In this document: positions 29,377 to 39,207 of the stretch, piece by piece | Layout of the letters: every line of letters begins with the position of its first letter | Numbering within the stretch: the stretch's first letter is position 1 | Assembly (NCBI RefSeq): GCF_014652375.1 | Contig: NZ_BMYR01000012.1 | Span: 62,001 to 126,000 of the forward strand | Reading direction: 5' to 3' | Length of the DNA: 64,000 bases | Origin: Alishewanella tabrizica | Lineage (GTDB): Bacteria > Pseudomonadota > Gammaproteobacteria > Enterobacterales > Alteromonadaceae | The notes under the pieces: generated by a model | What the model saw: the letters and a program-made list of their open reading frames with translations, nothing else | The model's database searches: none | What the model was told of the DNA's origin: nothing | Made by a program: the position numbers and the translations under genes

Positions 29377-29807
29377 TGCAAAAAATGTCACCAAATCGCC
29401 CTTATTTGCTACGTGCCTTTTACGATTGGATTATTGATAATAAATGCACCCCTTACTTAGTGGTCGATGCAACCTATCCAGCAGTAAAAGTGCCACAGCA
29501 GTTTGTGCAAAATGGTCAAATTGTCTTAAATGTTTTACCGTCAGCGGTAGGTAATCTGCAGTTAGGTAATGATTTTGTGACCTTTAATGCGCGTTTCGGC
29601 GGTCAACCTTTTGCTTTGTCTATTCCGGTAAAAGCCGTGTTAGCCATTTATGCACGTGAAAATGGCGCGGGCACGGTATTTACGCTTGAAGAAGATGATG
29701 ACGATGAAACGCAAGATTTCTTGCATGAGCCGCTATCAGACACCGACGATTTACCGCCAGAGCCCCCGAAACCAACACGGGGAAGTCACTTAAAGGTGAT
29801 CAAGTAA
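29376..29807 (+). CDS. sspB: ClpXP adaptor SspB
   Basis: 143 aa. The SsrA-tag binding domain is the first ~110 residues (RPYLLRAFYDWIIDNKCTPYLVVDA), then an acidic linker (EEDDDDETQDF) and the C-terminal ClpX-binding tail RGSHLKVIK. Delivers SsrA-tagged proteins to ClpXP. Coupled to sspA. Confidence 0.96.
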   Translation: MQKMSPNRPYLLRAFYDWIIDNKCTPYLVVDATYPAVKVPQQFVQNGQIVLNVLPSAVGNLQLGNDFVTFNARFGGQPFALSIPVKAVLAIYARENGAGTVFTLEEDDDDETQDFLHEPLSDTDDLPPEPPKPTRGSHLKVIK

Positions 29808-29884
29808 CGCTGATCCCCTCGTGTTGTAACGCTCAGTGTTATAACAATCCACACACTTTACCAAGACACGTAACGTATGAAGAA

Positions 29885-29913
29885 GAGCGCCTTAGACATG
29901 ATCTAATGCGCTC
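29885..29913. terminator. Hairpin between convergent sspB and ilvY
   Basis: GAGCGC-C-TTAGA (29885-29896) pairs with TCTAA-T-GCGCTC (29902-29913), 11 pairs with one C/T mismatch and a 5-base loop. It is in the 200-base convergent gap. Neither side has a long T-run, so function as terminator is inferred. Confidence 0.5.
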
Positions 29914-30007
29914 GTCTCTATTGTAGCGTGTTATATGATCATTCCTCTCCCAAGCCAGCTTCAGAAAAACCGCCGACTTAAGTTTTTACATTATCTAGTT
30001 AGAGCGT

Positions 30008-30889
30008 CTAATTGGGTAAAATGAGCTGCCAAAATGCCTGCACTAGAGGTTCGTTTCGTCGCTTGTTGAGCATACAAATGCCTAATTCAAAAGGTTTGTA
30101 CTGGTACTGTGGATCTAAAATCCGTACCCGTTCCCGTACTGGACTTAATTGTAATACGGGTTCTGGCACAATACTGATACCACTTCCCAAGGCGACCATC
30201 GAGACCATAGCCTCATGTCCATCTACTTTAGCAACAATGGCAGGGGTTATCTGTTTATCACGTAGCCATTGATCAACGCGACTTCTGGCGGGGCCATGTT
30301 CCGGTAAGATCATCGGGATATCGTTCCAGTTAATCGGTTGTTTCGCCAATAAATCGTTGACTCGGCAAGGTACCACCGGGGCAATAAGATGGATGGGGAC
30401 GGTAGAGATACGTTTAAAAAACATATTAGTGGGCAATTGTTCTGGGTGAGCAGCAATGGCCACATCAGCTTCATCGGCTCGTATGCGTTCTATGGCTGCG
30501 GACGCGTCACCGGTGCTCAGTTGAATTTCTGCTTTAGGGCACTGTAATCGAAATTTATCTAATAATGCTGGGAGATGACTATAACTTGCCGTAACGGTAC
30601 AAAATATACGTAACGTACCACTGAGTTCAGCGCTAGCAAGTTGCAAATCAAGGTGCAACTGGTGCCATTCTTCTAACCACAATTTAGCAAAGCGCTGTAC
30701 ACGTTCCCCTGCGACCGTTAACTGCACTGAGCGTTTATTGCGTTCAAACAGTGTCACATTGAGTTCTTCCTCTAAGCGTTGTATTACTCGCGTTAGCGTA
30801 GAGGGGCTAACAAACATCTGATCGCTGGTTTTGGCATAATTTAAACTTGAGGCAAGATGCAAAAAAAGCTGTGCGCTTCGAATATCCAT
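30008..30889 (-). CDS. ilvY: LysR-type activator IlvY
   Basis: 293 aa. Winged-helix DNA-binding domain in residues 1-60 (ASSLNYAKTSDQMFVSPSTLTRVIQRLEEEL) and a LysR substrate-binding domain after about residue 90. Divergent to ilvC, the classical IlvY arrangement: IlvY activates ilvC when acetolactate or acetohydroxybutyrate is present. Identification rests on this pairing and on family resemblance. Confidence 0.94.
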   Translation of the reverse strand: MDIRSAQLFLHLASSLNYAKTSDQMFVSPSTLTRVIQRLEEELNVTLFERNKRSVQLTVAGERVQRFAKLWLEEWHQLHLDLQLASAELSGTLRIFCTVTASYSHLPALLDKFRLQCPKAEIQLSTGDASAAIERIRADEADVAIAAHPEQLPTNMFFKRISTVPIHLIAPVVPCRVNDLLAKQPINWNDIPMILPEHGPARSRVDQWLRDKQITPAIVAKVDGHEAMVSMVALGSGISIVPEPVLQLSPVRERVRILDPQYQYKPFELGICMLNKRRNEPLVQAFWQLILPN

Positions 30890-31072
30890 AATGGCTCTAT
30901 TGCATTAAATGAAATACAGAATTGAAAATATATCACTTCACGCAATAAATGTCTCAGGCTATAGTGCATTTATCAAAGCAACATAGGGCGCTTTGCCAAA
31001 GCGCAAGCCGGTTTGTTATGTTGCTGTTACTTGGCTTTAGCCATGTAGAACCCGAATATTGAGAAGCCTATT
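30890..31072. promoter_or_regulatory. Divergent ilvY-ilvC control region
   Basis: 183 bases holding both promoters. ATTGCATTAAATG and CGCAATAAATG are similar AT-rich half-sites that could be IlvY operators. GCGCTTT-GCC-AAAGCGC (30988-31004) forms a perfect 7-bp hairpin likely within the ilvC leader. Ribosome site of ilvC is GAGAAG. Roles are inferred from the known IlvY system. Confidence 0.5.
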
Positions 31073-32554
31073 ATGAGCAATTACTTTAATACGTTAAATT
31101 TACGGCAGCAATTACGGCAATTAGGCCAATGTCGTTTTATGGATAAAGCAGAATTTGCCAATGGCTGCGCGTTTATCAAAGACTGGAATATTGTTATTGT
31201 TGGCTGTGGTGCGCAAGGGTTAAACCAAGGTTTAAATATGCGCGATTCTGGCCTAAACATTAGCTATGCTTTACGGGCGGAAGCTATTGCAGAAAAGCGT
31301 GCGTCTTTTCAGAAAGCGAGCAGTAACGGTTTTAGCGTAGGCACGTATGAAGAATTAATCCCTAGTGCGGATTTAGTGTTGAACTTAACACCAGATAAGC
31401 AACACAGCAGTGTTGTCGATGCGGTAATGCCGCTGATGAAGCAAGGTGCAACGCTAGCCTATTCTCACGGTTTTAATATTGTTGAAGAAGGTAAAAAAAT
31501 TCGCTCGGATATCACCGTAGTGATGGTGGCACCTAAGTGCCCAGGTACCGAAGTGCGTGAAGAATACAAACGTGGTTTTGGTGTGCCTACGTTAATTGCG
31601 GTACATCCTGAAAATGATCCAAAAGGCCAAGGCTTAGAGATTGCTAAAGCTTACGCATCAGCAACTGGCGGTGATAGAGCAGGGGTATTAGAGTCTTCTT
31701 TTGTTGCCGAAGTTAAGTCTGATCTTATGGGTGAACAGACAATTTTATGTGGCATGTTACAAACTGGCGCAATCTTAGCTTTCGATAAAATGGTTGCCGA
31801 TGGAATGGAAGCGGGATACGCCGCCAAATTAATTCAGTTTGGTTGGGAAACCGTAACGGAGGCGCTAAAGCACGGCGGCATCACTAATATGATGGATCGT
31901 CTGAGCAATCCGGCCAAAGTTAAAGCCTATGATTTAGCTGAAGAGCTGAAGGTGACGTTACGCCCTCTGTTTGAAAAGCATATGGACGATATTATCAGTG
32001 GCGAGTTTTCGCGCACCATGATGGCGGATTGGGCCAATGATGATAAAAACTTACTGACTTGGCGTGAGCAAACCCGAGAATCAGGCTTTGAACAGGCCCC
32101 AGTGTCTGCAGAAAATATCAACGAGCAAGCGTATTTTGACCAGGGCATCTTGTTAGTAGCCATGGTAAAAGCCGGTGTAGAGTTAGCCTTTGAGACCATG
32201 GTTGATGCCGGTATTATTGCTGAATCTGCTTACTACGAATCGTTACACGAAACACCGCTTATCGCTAATACCATTGCACGTAAGCGTTTGTATGAGATGA
32301 ATGTGGTTATTTCAGATACGGCAGAATATGGTAACTACCTGTTTGCCCATGCCGCTGTGCCGTTGTTGCGTGACAAAGTAAACGGCTTAAGCAGTGAATA
32401 TATCGGTAAAGGCTTAAGTTCTACCCACAATGGCGTAGATAATTTGAAGCTGATTGCCGTAAATGAAGCGATTCGCCAGCATCCGGTTGAAGTAGTAGGA
32501 AAGAAATTACGGGGCTATATGACAGCAATGAAACGCATTGTTGAGGCTAATTAA
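31073..32554 (+). CDS. ilvC: Ketol-acid reductoisomerase, class II
   Basis: 493 aa, the long enterobacterial/plant-type (class II) enzyme. NADPH-binding [17 protein letters not shown], the Mg-binding knotted domains with [14 protein letters not shown] and a duplicated C-terminal domain are visible. Converts acetolactate to dihydroxyisovalerate (and the isoleucine counterpart). Full length, N-terminus [20 protein letters not shown] as in E. coli. Confidence 0.98.
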   Translation: MSNYFNTLNLRQQLRQLGQCRFMDKAEFANGCAFIKDWNIVIVGCGAQGLNQGLNMRDSGLNISYALRAEAIAEKRASFQKASSNGFSVGTYEELIPSADLVLNLTPDKQHSSVVDAVMPLMKQGATLAYSHGFNIVEEGKKIRSDITVVMVAPKCPGTEVREEYKRGFGVPTLIAVHPENDPKGQGLEIAKAYASATGGDRAGVLESSFVAEVKSDLMGEQTILCGMLQTGAILAFDKMVADGMEAGYAAKLIQFGWETVTEALKHGGITNMMDRLSNPAKVKAYDLAEELKVTLRPLFEKHMDDIISGEFSRTMMADWANDDKNLLTWREQTRESGFEQAPVSAENINEQAYFDQGILLVAMVKAGVELAFETMVDAGIIAESAYYESLHETPLIANTIARKRLYEMNVVISDTAEYGNYLFAHAAVPLLRDKVNGLSSEYIGKGLSSTHNGVDNLKLIAVNEAIRQHPVEVVGKKLRGYMTAMKRIVEAN

Positions 32555-32654
32555 GCCGCCCAAAGAATGATGTGGTTAGTGGCCGTTAGCAGCGAAGCAG
32601 TGCTTACGTTAACGCCAGACCAATAATGATGTTATACGTGGACCTTGGTTGTTT

Positions 32655-32679
32655 GCCCCGCTTGTCGGGGCTTTTTTTT
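32655..32679 (+). terminator. Intrinsic terminator after ilvC
   Basis: GCCCCG (32655-32660) pairs with CGGGGC (32666-32671), loop CTTGT, then T8. It lies 100 bases after the ilvC stop and 46 bases before mgsA. Confidence 0.92.
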
Positions 32680-32724
32680 ATGGCGGCTAAACGATATGCT
32701 AGTTCCTTAATCAGGAGTGAAATA

Positions 32725-33165
32725 ATGAAAACAATAGCGTTAGTGGCACACGATGGCATGAAAACCACCTTGTTAGGGTGGATTGAGCGCCATAAAACGT
32801 TTTTTGCCGATAAAACGCTGATTGCCACAGGTACCACGGGTAAATTGATCAGTGAAACCTTGGCTCAGCCAGTGCAATGTATGGCAAGTGGCCCTTTAGG
32901 AGGTGACCAGCAAATTGGCGCGCTGATTGCCGAACAAAAGATTGATTGGCTTATATTCTTTTGGGATCCATTATCATCTCAACCGCATGATCCTGATGTA
33001 AAAGCCCTGATCCGACTCGCGGTAGTATGGAACATTCCTGTGGCTTGTAATATCGCAACGGCAGATTTTATCATTCATTCGAGTTTATACCGTGATGGAT
33101 ATGCCCGTGCTGTACCTGACTTTACTGCGCACAATAATCGTATGCGCCACACTCACCAACCTTAA
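32725..33165 (+). CDS. mgsA: Methylglyoxal synthase
   Basis: 146 aa. Converts dihydroxyacetone phosphate to methylglyoxal and phosphate, a bypass when sugar phosphates build up. [16 protein letters not shown] (phosphate loop), [10 protein letters not shown] and [15 protein letters not shown], which holds a catalytic aspartate, are all conserved. The start at 32725 has AGGAG eight bases upstream; an upstream in-frame start at 32626 would span the ilvC terminator and is rejected. Confidence 0.96.
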   Translation: MKTIALVAHDGMKTTLLGWIERHKTFFADKTLIATGTTGKLISETLAQPVQCMASGPLGGDQQIGALIAEQKIDWLIFFWDPLSSQPHDPDVKALIRLAVVWNIPVACNIATADFIIHSSLYRDGYARAVPDFTAHNNRMRHTHQP

Positions 33166-33244
33166 CGCATGGTATCTCAATAGGCGGTAATAACGCTTTA
33201 CATCATCGGCTCGCGTTTTATTTATGCAGAACTCTGCTTATTTA

Positions 33245-33274
33245 TTGAGAATTGTTCGTGTTTATGTTTATATA
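33245..33274 (+). promoter_or_regulatory. Candidate fbpA promoter overlapped by a Fur-like site
   Basis: TTGAGA (33245-33250) and TATATA (33269-33274), 18-base spacer, 34 bases before the fbpA start. TGAGAATTGTTCGTG (33246-33260) matches about 10 of 14 positions of the TGAGAAT-n-ATTCTCA Fur pattern and covers the -35, which would fit iron repression. Confidence 0.4.
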
Positions 33275-33307
33275 CACGACATTATCCATAACATACTTGG
33301 AGTTGTG

Positions 33308-34330
33308 ATGAAGTTAAATAAACTAATGTTCTTAGTAGCGGGTAGTGTAAGTGTGTGTTTGTTACAAACCGCTGCAGCCTATGCTGCTGAGGTCAATGTG
33401 TACTCCGCGCGACAAGAAGAATTAATTAAGCCCCTGCTTGATACCTTTACTGCCGAAACCGGCATTAAGGTAAATTTAATTACGGGTAATGCAGATGAAT
33501 TAATTACGCGGATCACTAGTGAAGGTCGTAATAGTCCTGCCGATATTCTAATTACAACGGATGTAGGCCGATTAGCTCGTGCGAAACAGCAAGGTGTGAT
33601 TCAAACAATACAATCTGCCACACTTAACGAGGTGATTCCGGCAACATTACGTGATCCCGAAGGGGTTTGGTACGGGTTAACCGTGCGTGCCCGTCCTATC
33701 ATGTATGTTGAAGGTAAGGTTGATCCTGCAGAATTATCGACTATGGAAGCCTTGACCGATCCTAAGTGGAAAGGCCGTATTTGTGTACGCTCCTCTAATA
33801 ACATCTACAACCAGTCGCATGTGGCGTCATTAATTGCGCATGATGGTGCGGCGAAAGCAGAAGCGTGGGCTAAAGGGTTGGTGGCCAATTTTGCTCGTCC
33901 GCCACGTGGTGGTGATCGCGATCAGATTAAAGCTGCGGCAGCTGGTGTATGCGACATCGCCTTAGCAAATACCTACTATTTAGCGGGTATGTTAGCGGAT
34001 CCGGCTGAACAAGCTGAAGCCGCCAAAGTAAAAGTTTTCTGGCCAAATCAGCAAGATCATGGTGTACATATCAATGTGGCTGGCGCGGGTGTGGCGACTT
34101 TTGCACCAAACAAAGCTAACGCGGTGAAATTACTGGAATATATGGTTCAGCCAGAGGCTCAACGCTGGTATGCTGAGGCAAATCATGAATATCCCATCCG
34201 TACCGATGTGACCATTAGCACTATTTTAGAGGGCTTTGGCACCTTTAAAGCTGATGATTTGGCACTGGAGCAGTTAGGTGAACTTAATGCCGAGGCAATC
34301 CGTATTCTGGACCGGGCAGGCTGGCGTTAA
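33308..34330 (+). CDS. fbpA: Ferric-iron ABC transporter, periplasmic binding protein
   Basis: 340 aa from the ATG at 33308 (GGAGTTGTG ribosome site); a longer frame from 33224 is not needed. Signal peptide ends AAAYAA before EVNVYSARQEE, the FbpA/IdiA/FutA N-terminal strand. The iron-binding tyrosine pair lies in LANTYYLAGML. Binds Fe(III) in the periplasm for the FbpB/FbpC importer encoded next. Could in principle bind another metal, but the TYY motif favours iron. Confidence 0.94.
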   Translation: MKLNKLMFLVAGSVSVCLLQTAAAYAAEVNVYSARQEELIKPLLDTFTAETGIKVNLITGNADELITRITSEGRNSPADILITTDVGRLARAKQQGVIQTIQSATLNEVIPATLRDPEGVWYGLTVRARPIMYVEGKVDPAELSTMEALTDPKWKGRICVRSSNNIYNQSHVASLIAHDGAAKAEAWAKGLVANFARPPRGGDRDQIKAAAAGVCDIALANTYYLAGMLADPAEQAEAAKVKVFWPNQQDHGVHINVAGAGVATFAPNKANAVKLLEYMVQPEAQRWYAEANHEYPIRTDVTISTILEGFGTFKADDLALEQLGELNAEAIRILDRAGWR

Positions 34331-34363
34331 GCCAATGACGGTAGTACAAGGGAGTCAACGCCC

Positions 34364-36007
34364 TTGCTAAAAACAGCGTTATTTGATCGTTGGCGCTGGG
34401 CCGTATTGGTACCAGCGCTTATTTTGGCCTTGCCGGTGGCAATGGTCTTTATCAGTGTATTCTCGCCACAATTTGCAGTTTGGCAGCATTTACGTCAAAC
34501 CGTGCTCGCAGATTATATTATTAATTCACTTTTAATCGCGGGGGGCACCGGATTGGGTGCGCTCATCATTGGTACCAGTACGGCTTGGTGTATTAGCCAA
34601 TATCAATTTTTTGGGCGCCGATATTTAGAGTGGCTATTATTGCTGCCTTTGGCAGTACCGGCTTATATCATTGCTTACACCTATACAGGTATGCTGGATT
34701 TTGCCGGTCCGGTACAAACGTGGCTTAGAGCTCAGTTTGGCTGGTCCTTCGGCGATTATTGGTTTCCAGAAATTCGCTCTTTAGGGGGCGCCATCGTGAT
34801 GCTCTCTTTAGTTCTTTATCCATACGTGTATATGTTGGCGCGTAATGCTTTTTCTGAACAATCGGCTTCGTTGTCAGAAGCTAGCCGCACACTGGGTCTC
34901 ACCCCTCGACAACACTTTTGGAAAGTCGCTTTACCATTGGCGCGCCCAGCTATTTTAACGGGGGTGGCGCTTGCCATGATGGAAGCCTTTGCCGATTATG
35001 GCACGGTACAGTATTTTGGTGTGCCTACTTTTACTACAGGTATTTTTCGTACGTGGTTTGGCATGGGGAATGCCATTGCTGCAGCGCAACTTGCCGCATT
35101 GTTAACCAGTTTTGTGTTGTTTTTGTTGTTGCTAGAGAAATGGTCTCGACGCAAAATTCGTTACTATCATCAAGGACAAAAGCACAGTGCGCCATCAAGA
35201 CGCCAAGTGAGCCTGACAAAACAAGCTGGCTTGATACTGGGGTGTTTACTGCCCGTCACCTTTGGTTTCTTATTACCCGCCTGGCAATTATGCAGTTGGG
35301 CGCTAGCAAATTGGCAGCGCACTCTAGATGGTGCGTTTTGGCAATTAGTGTGGAATAGTTTTTCGTTAGCAGCCATGGCGGCGTTATTATCGGTGATTTT
35401 GGCGCTGGTATTTGCTTATGCTCGGCGGTTAAAACGCGATCCGGTGGTGCAGTTTCCTGTGCAATTAGCGGCACTAGGCTATGCGGTGCCTGGCACTGTT
35501 ATAGCCATAGGGGTGATGTTGCCATTAGCGTGGTTTGATCAGCAAATTGATTTATTTGCCGAGCAGTGGTTTGGGATCCGGACTGGCTTATTGTTGTCGG
35601 GAACCATCGTGGCGCTATTACTGGCATACAGCGTGCGTTTTTTAGCGGTATCCCTCCACGGTATCGAGGCGGGGCTTGAGCGTATTAAACCTAATATGGA
35701 CAATGCCGCCCGGTCGTTAGGGTTTCGGCCTGGTCAGGTGTTACGACGTGTGCATATCCCGTTATTAAAAGGCAGTGTGTTAACCGCCTTATTGTTGGTG
35801 TTTGTTGATGTGTTAAAAGAACTGCCAGCGACCCTCATTTTGCGGCCGTTCAATTTTAATACCTTGGCGGTTCGAGCGCATGAATTAGCGTCGGATGAAC
35901 GATTAGCTGATGCCGCCTTACCGGCATTGGCCATTGTTTTAGTGGGATTGATACCGGTAATTATTTTAGCCCGTTCAACAGAGCGTCGGATGCGAGGAGA
36001 TGAGTGA
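34364..36007 (+). CDS. fbpB: Ferric-iron ABC transporter, fused permease
   Basis: 547 aa, two permease halves in one chain, each with about six helices and an EAA-type loop: EASRTLGLTPRQHFWKVALP (first half) and AARSLGFRPGQVLRRVHIP (second half). TTG start at 34364 just after the binding protein. The stop overlaps the ATPase start (TGATG). Inner-membrane channel for iron uptake; permease of the CysTW/FbpB class. Confidence 0.94.
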   Translation: MLKTALFDRWRWAVLVPALILALPVAMVFISVFSPQFAVWQHLRQTVLADYIINSLLIAGGTGLGALIIGTSTAWCISQYQFFGRRYLEWLLLLPLAVPAYIIAYTYTGMLDFAGPVQTWLRAQFGWSFGDYWFPEIRSLGGAIVMLSLVLYPYVYMLARNAFSEQSASLSEASRTLGLTPRQHFWKVALPLARPAILTGVALAMMEAFADYGTVQYFGVPTFTTGIFRTWFGMGNAIAAAQLAALLTSFVLFLLLLEKWSRRKIRYYHQGQKHSAPSRRQVSLTKQAGLILGCLLPVTFGFLLPAWQLCSWALANWQRTLDGAFWQLVWNSFSLAAMAALLSVILALVFAYARRLKRDPVVQFPVQLAALGYAVPGTVIAIGVMLPLAWFDQQIDLFAEQWFGIRTGLLLSGTIVALLLAYSVRFLAVSLHGIEAGLERIKPNMDNAARSLGFRPGQVLRRVHIPLLKGSVLTALLLVFVDVLKELPATLILRPFNFNTLAVRAHELASDERLADAALPALAIVLVGLIPVIILARSTERRMRGDE

Positions 36008-37053
36008 TGTTAGCAATAGAGCAGCTCGCGATCGCGTATGGTCCACATACCGTTGTCAAAGAGATTTCATTTGCGTTAGCCGAAGGACAAATTGGGTGTT
36101 TAGTTGGACCCTCGGGTTGCGGTAAAACCACCATTTTGCGGGCGATTGCGGGTTTTGAAGCGCCTGCAGCGGGCGTGGTGCGGTTACAAGGACAGGTTGT
36201 TAGCAGTGTCAATACTCAGGTAGTACCCGAAAAACGCAAAGTCGGTATGGTTTTTCAAGATTTTGCTTTATTCCCGCACTTAACCGTGGCCGATAATATT
36301 GCTTTTGGTATTGCTAAGCTGAGTAAAGCAGACAAAGCCGCTAAAGTTAAAGCCTTATTAAAGCTGGTTGGCTTACCTGATCTTGGGCAGCGTTATATTC
36401 ATCAATTGTCTGGCGGGCAACAACAACGCGTTGCGTTAGCACGCGCCTTAGCACCTGAACCCAAGGTGTTACTGTTAGATGAGCCTTTTTCCAGTTTAGA
36501 CGCTGAGTTTCGTGAAGTGTTAGCGCGTGATATTCGCACTATTTTAAAACAGCTCCAGATCACCGCCGTGTTAGTGACGCACGATCAATTTGAGGCCTTT
36601 GCTATGGCCGATATGATTGGCGTGATGCAACTAGGACAGTTACAGCAATGGGCAACACCTTATGAACTTTATCATCGACCTGCTAGTCGCTTTGTGGCTG
36701 ATTTTGTGGGCCGTGGCGTGATGCTGCCTGGAACGATGTTAGATCCGCAGCAGGTTGAGACCTGTTTGGGGATTTTTCAGCAACGCTATTTACCAGAGAC
36801 AAAAGCGGGAGATCGGGTAGATGTGCTGATTCGACCAGATGATATTGTGCATGACGACGATAGCGCTATTAAAGCCACGGTACTCGACAAATCGTTTCGT
36901 GGCTCGCATATCCTTTATACCTTGGCTTTAAGTGGTGGAGAGCAGGTATATTGTTTAGCGTTAAGCCATCATAATCACGCAATTGGCGAGCAGATCGGTA
37001 TTCGGTTAGATTTAGACCACTTGGTACTTTTTCCAAGATCTCATGGCGTTTAA
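36007..37053 (+). CDS. fbpC: Ferric-iron ABC transporter ATPase
   Basis: 348 aa. Walker A GPSGCGKTTILRAIAG, signature LSGGQQQRVALARAL, Walker B VLLLDEPFSSLD, H-loop VTHDQ; residues beyond about 240 form the TOBE-like regulatory domain (RPDDIVHDDDSAIKATVLDK). ATG at 36007 overlaps the fbpB stop; a GTG one codon earlier is also possible. Ends 5 bases from the stop of a convergent gene. Confidence 0.94.
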   Translation: MLAIEQLAIAYGPHTVVKEISFALAEGQIGCLVGPSGCGKTTILRAIAGFEAPAAGVVRLQGQVVSSVNTQVVPEKRKVGMVFQDFALFPHLTVADNIAFGIAKLSKADKAAKVKALLKLVGLPDLGQRYIHQLSGGQQQRVALARALAPEPKVLLLDEPFSSLDAEFREVLARDIRTILKQLQITAVLVTHDQFEAFAMADMIGVMQLGQLQQWATPYELYHRPASRFVADFVGRGVMLPGTMLDPQQVETCLGIFQQRYLPETKAGDRVDVLIRPDDIVHDDDSAIKATVLDKSFRGSHILYTLALSGGEQVYCLALSHHNHAIGEQIGIRLDLDHLVLFPRSHGV

Positions 37054-37058
37054 TAGCG

Positions 37059-37883
37059 TTAAGGGGCGTGTGCGGCCGGATGAGGCAGTAATTCTGCTAA
37101 AATCTGTTCTAATTCGCCACTCTGTTGTAGCGCACGTAAGCCCACATTAAATTGCTGGTGAAGCTGTGCGCTTTCTGGCCTGCTTTTTGGGAAAGCCAAG
37201 TGCATGGGTTTTAATTCAATAGCCGGTAATAGCCAATCGAGTGACGTTGAGGATAACTCGGCGGGAAGTTTAGCAATTAAATAAAGTCCGTTTTGTAAAT
37301 CTGCGGGCACCACGTCTACCCGCTCACGTACCAGCATTTGAAACACCTGTGCATCTGTGGCAACACTGACTTTTTCCAAATTACTCTGTAGTAATTTTGG
37401 ATGTTGCGCATACCCCGTGACCAGTCCAAGTGTACCTTCCGAGCGCAATAGCTCTGCAATATCGCTAATATGATTAAAGGTATTGGCGCGTTTAAATAAC
37501 ACAATTTCATTGGCATAAATGGGTTCGGAGTATAAAAAATGTGCTGCTCTCTCGGGGGTATGCCAAACGGCAATCAGTCCTGCATATTGACCTTGTTGTG
37601 TATCGTGTAATGCTCTGGCAAAGGGCATAAAGGCAATTTCGATTTGTACATCTTGTAAAGCAAATGCGCGACGGATAATTTCAACCATGGCACCTTGTTT
37701 CGGTAAATCGGTACCATAATGCGGTAAATATTCACTGCTGGCAAAGATAAGGCGTTGGGGGGATATCGCATTAACATCCTGTGTCGACGAGGCGTTAAGC
37801 GGTAATGTCCAACAAAAAAAGCTAAAGATGGTAAGACTTATAAAACGGTATAATAACCGCCTGTGCATTGGGCGTTTTAACAT
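37059..37883 (-). CDS. Periplasmic solute-binding protein, amino-acid type (SBP_bac_3)
   Basis: 274 aa. N-terminal signal sequence (LLYRFISLTIFSFFCWTLPLNA), then a type II periplasmic binding fold: SSEYLPHYGTDLPKQGAMVE, EIAFMPFARALHDTQQGQYAG and VVPADLQNGLYLIAKLP follow the SBP_bac_3 pattern. No permease or ATPase of its own is adjacent, which is common for such orphan proteins in Alteromonadales; the ligand cannot be told. Possible alternative start at 37868. An intrinsic terminator separates it from the hydrolase upstream. Confidence 0.85.
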   Translation of the reverse strand: MLKRPMHRRLLYRFISLTIFSFFCWTLPLNASSTQDVNAISPQRLIFASSEYLPHYGTDLPKQGAMVEIIRRAFALQDVQIEIAFMPFARALHDTQQGQYAGLIAVWHTPERAAHFLYSEPIYANEIVLFKRANTFNHISDIAELLRSEGTLGLVTGYAQHPKLLQSNLEKVSVATDAQVFQMLVRERVDVVPADLQNGLYLIAKLPAELSSTSLDWLLPAIELKPMHLAFPKSRPESAQLHQQFNVGLRALQQSGELEQILAELLPHPAAHAP

Positions 37884-37935
37884 CTAACTGGCTCATATCA
37901 CCTTAGTGAGTATTTAGCTTAGCAGATTTTAGAAT

Positions 37936-37967
37936 AAATAAAAAAGGTGCGCTAACACAGCCGCACC
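37936..37967 (-). terminator. Intrinsic terminator after the MetX-like hydrolase gene
   Basis: Minus strand: GGTGCG (37967-37962), 10-base loop, CGCACC (37951-37946), then TTTTTTATTT. It lies 16 bases after the hydrolase stop and so makes the binding-protein gene a separate unit. Confidence 0.88.
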
Positions 37968-37982
37968 CGCCAGGAAATAGGT

Positions 37983-39146
37983 TTAATTTAGAAAAAGAGC
38001 GATCTGCTCGGCGACGGCACTGATATTGACAATGCCGTCAAGGTGGCCAAAATCCCCCGGAATTTCTGCATAGCTTACCGTTGGGGGTGGCATGACGGCT
38101 GCACTGCGCTGCGACATTGTTGGTAGTAATAATTGATCGCCAGTAGCAGGTAAGAATAAGGTTTTGGCCTTCACTTGACTTAGGGCCTGCTGCCAGTTAT
38201 CGCCCATTCCCGCACGGTATAATTGTGAAGCGCGAATTAAGTACAAAATATGATTGGCATCTTGCACCGCCGCCCGTGTTTGGGCTTGTGCCATTAACTC
38301 TTGCCACGCTGAAAAGGGAGCTAAAATATCTTGATGCGGTGCCACATCATCTGCAGGTTCGCTAAACCGCGCATTAAAGGCGGTTGGGTACAAGGCATCT
38401 TGTGTGATGTAAGCCACTGCGGTGCGTAAACCGTGTAGGGGTTGGCCGTAGTCGTAATAGTTGCCATTGCGCCAAGCGGGATCTTGCTTAATAGGGTAAG
38501 CCCAACGCTCTAAGCGAACGGCAGCCCATGCATCTAAGTAGGCAGTACCAATTACCGGTATCAGTCGTTTAACCCGTTCAGGATAACGTACCGCCCATTC
38601 AATAGCTTGAAAAGATCCCATGGACGCGCCAATGACTGCATGTAGCTGCGTGATCCCTAAACTATCCAGTAAATGACGTTGTACTTCAACAAAATCGGCA
38701 ATGGTGACCACTGGGAACGTTAACCCCCAGGGCTTACCCGTAGCGGGATTAATTGTGGCAGGGCCTGTGGTAATCACATTAGGATCAAACACATTGGCAT
38801 TTACCAAAGTATCAACGCTAATCACATAAAATTTATTGGTATCAATGGCTTTGCCTGGGCCTATAATGGCGTCCCAATAGCCGGTGGCCGGGTCACTGGG
38901 CTGATATTTACCGGCGGCATGCGAGGTTCCCGAAAAAAAATGGGTGATCAGAATAGCATTTGATTTATCTGCATTTAAATGGCCGTAAGCTTCCCAGCCG
39001 ACCCTAACGGGACTGATTGTCTTGCCATTTTGCGTAGTAAACTCGGCTATTTCAAAAGCCTGCTTTTTGACCAATAGGGTGTCTGTAGCCAATAAATGCT
39101 GGCTGTAAAGCAAGACACATAGACACATCAGTAGCGTTTTCAGCAT
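37983..39146 (-). CDS. Secreted alpha/beta hydrolase of the MetX (homoserine acetyltransferase) family
   Basis: 387 aa. A clear signal peptide (LLMCLCVLLYSQHLLA) places it in the periplasm or outside, unlike cytoplasmic MetX. The fold is MetX-like: GPATINPATGKPWG, nucleophile Ser175 in GASMGS, Asp337 (PATGDQLLLP) and His368 (DFGHLD). A true homoserine acetyltransferase needs cytosolic acetyl-CoA, so the export suggests an esterase or lipase-like role on an unknown substrate. Downstream of the GntP permease, 61 bases apart, probably co-transcribed. Confidence 0.87.
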   Translation of the reverse strand: MLKTLLMCLCVLLYSQHLLATDTLLVKKQAFEIAEFTTQNGKTISPVRVGWEAYGHLNADKSNAILITHFFSGTSHAAGKYQPSDPATGYWDAIIGPGKAIDTNKFYVISVDTLVNANVFDPNVITTGPATINPATGKPWGLTFPVVTIADFVEVQRHLLDSLGITQLHAVIGASMGSFQAIEWAVRYPERVKRLIPVIGTAYLDAWAAVRLERWAYPIKQDPAWRNGNYYDYGQPLHGLRTAVAYITQDALYPTAFNARFSEPADDVAPHQDILAPFSAWQELMAQAQTRAAVQDANHILYLIRASQLYRAGMGDNWQQALSQVKAKTLFLPATGDQLLLPTMSQRSAAVMPPPTVSYAEIPGDFGHLDGIVNISAVAEQIALFLN

Positions 39147-39207
39147 AGAGACTTCCTTTATTTAGCCAACGCGCTTTGCGTGGCTTACCCCTCAAAGGGT
39201 TTTTAAT

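Noticed and set aside
32626-32724. N-terminal extension of mgsA
   Set aside because: The extension spans the ilvC terminator; the ATG at 32725 has a good ribosome site and gives the family N-terminus.
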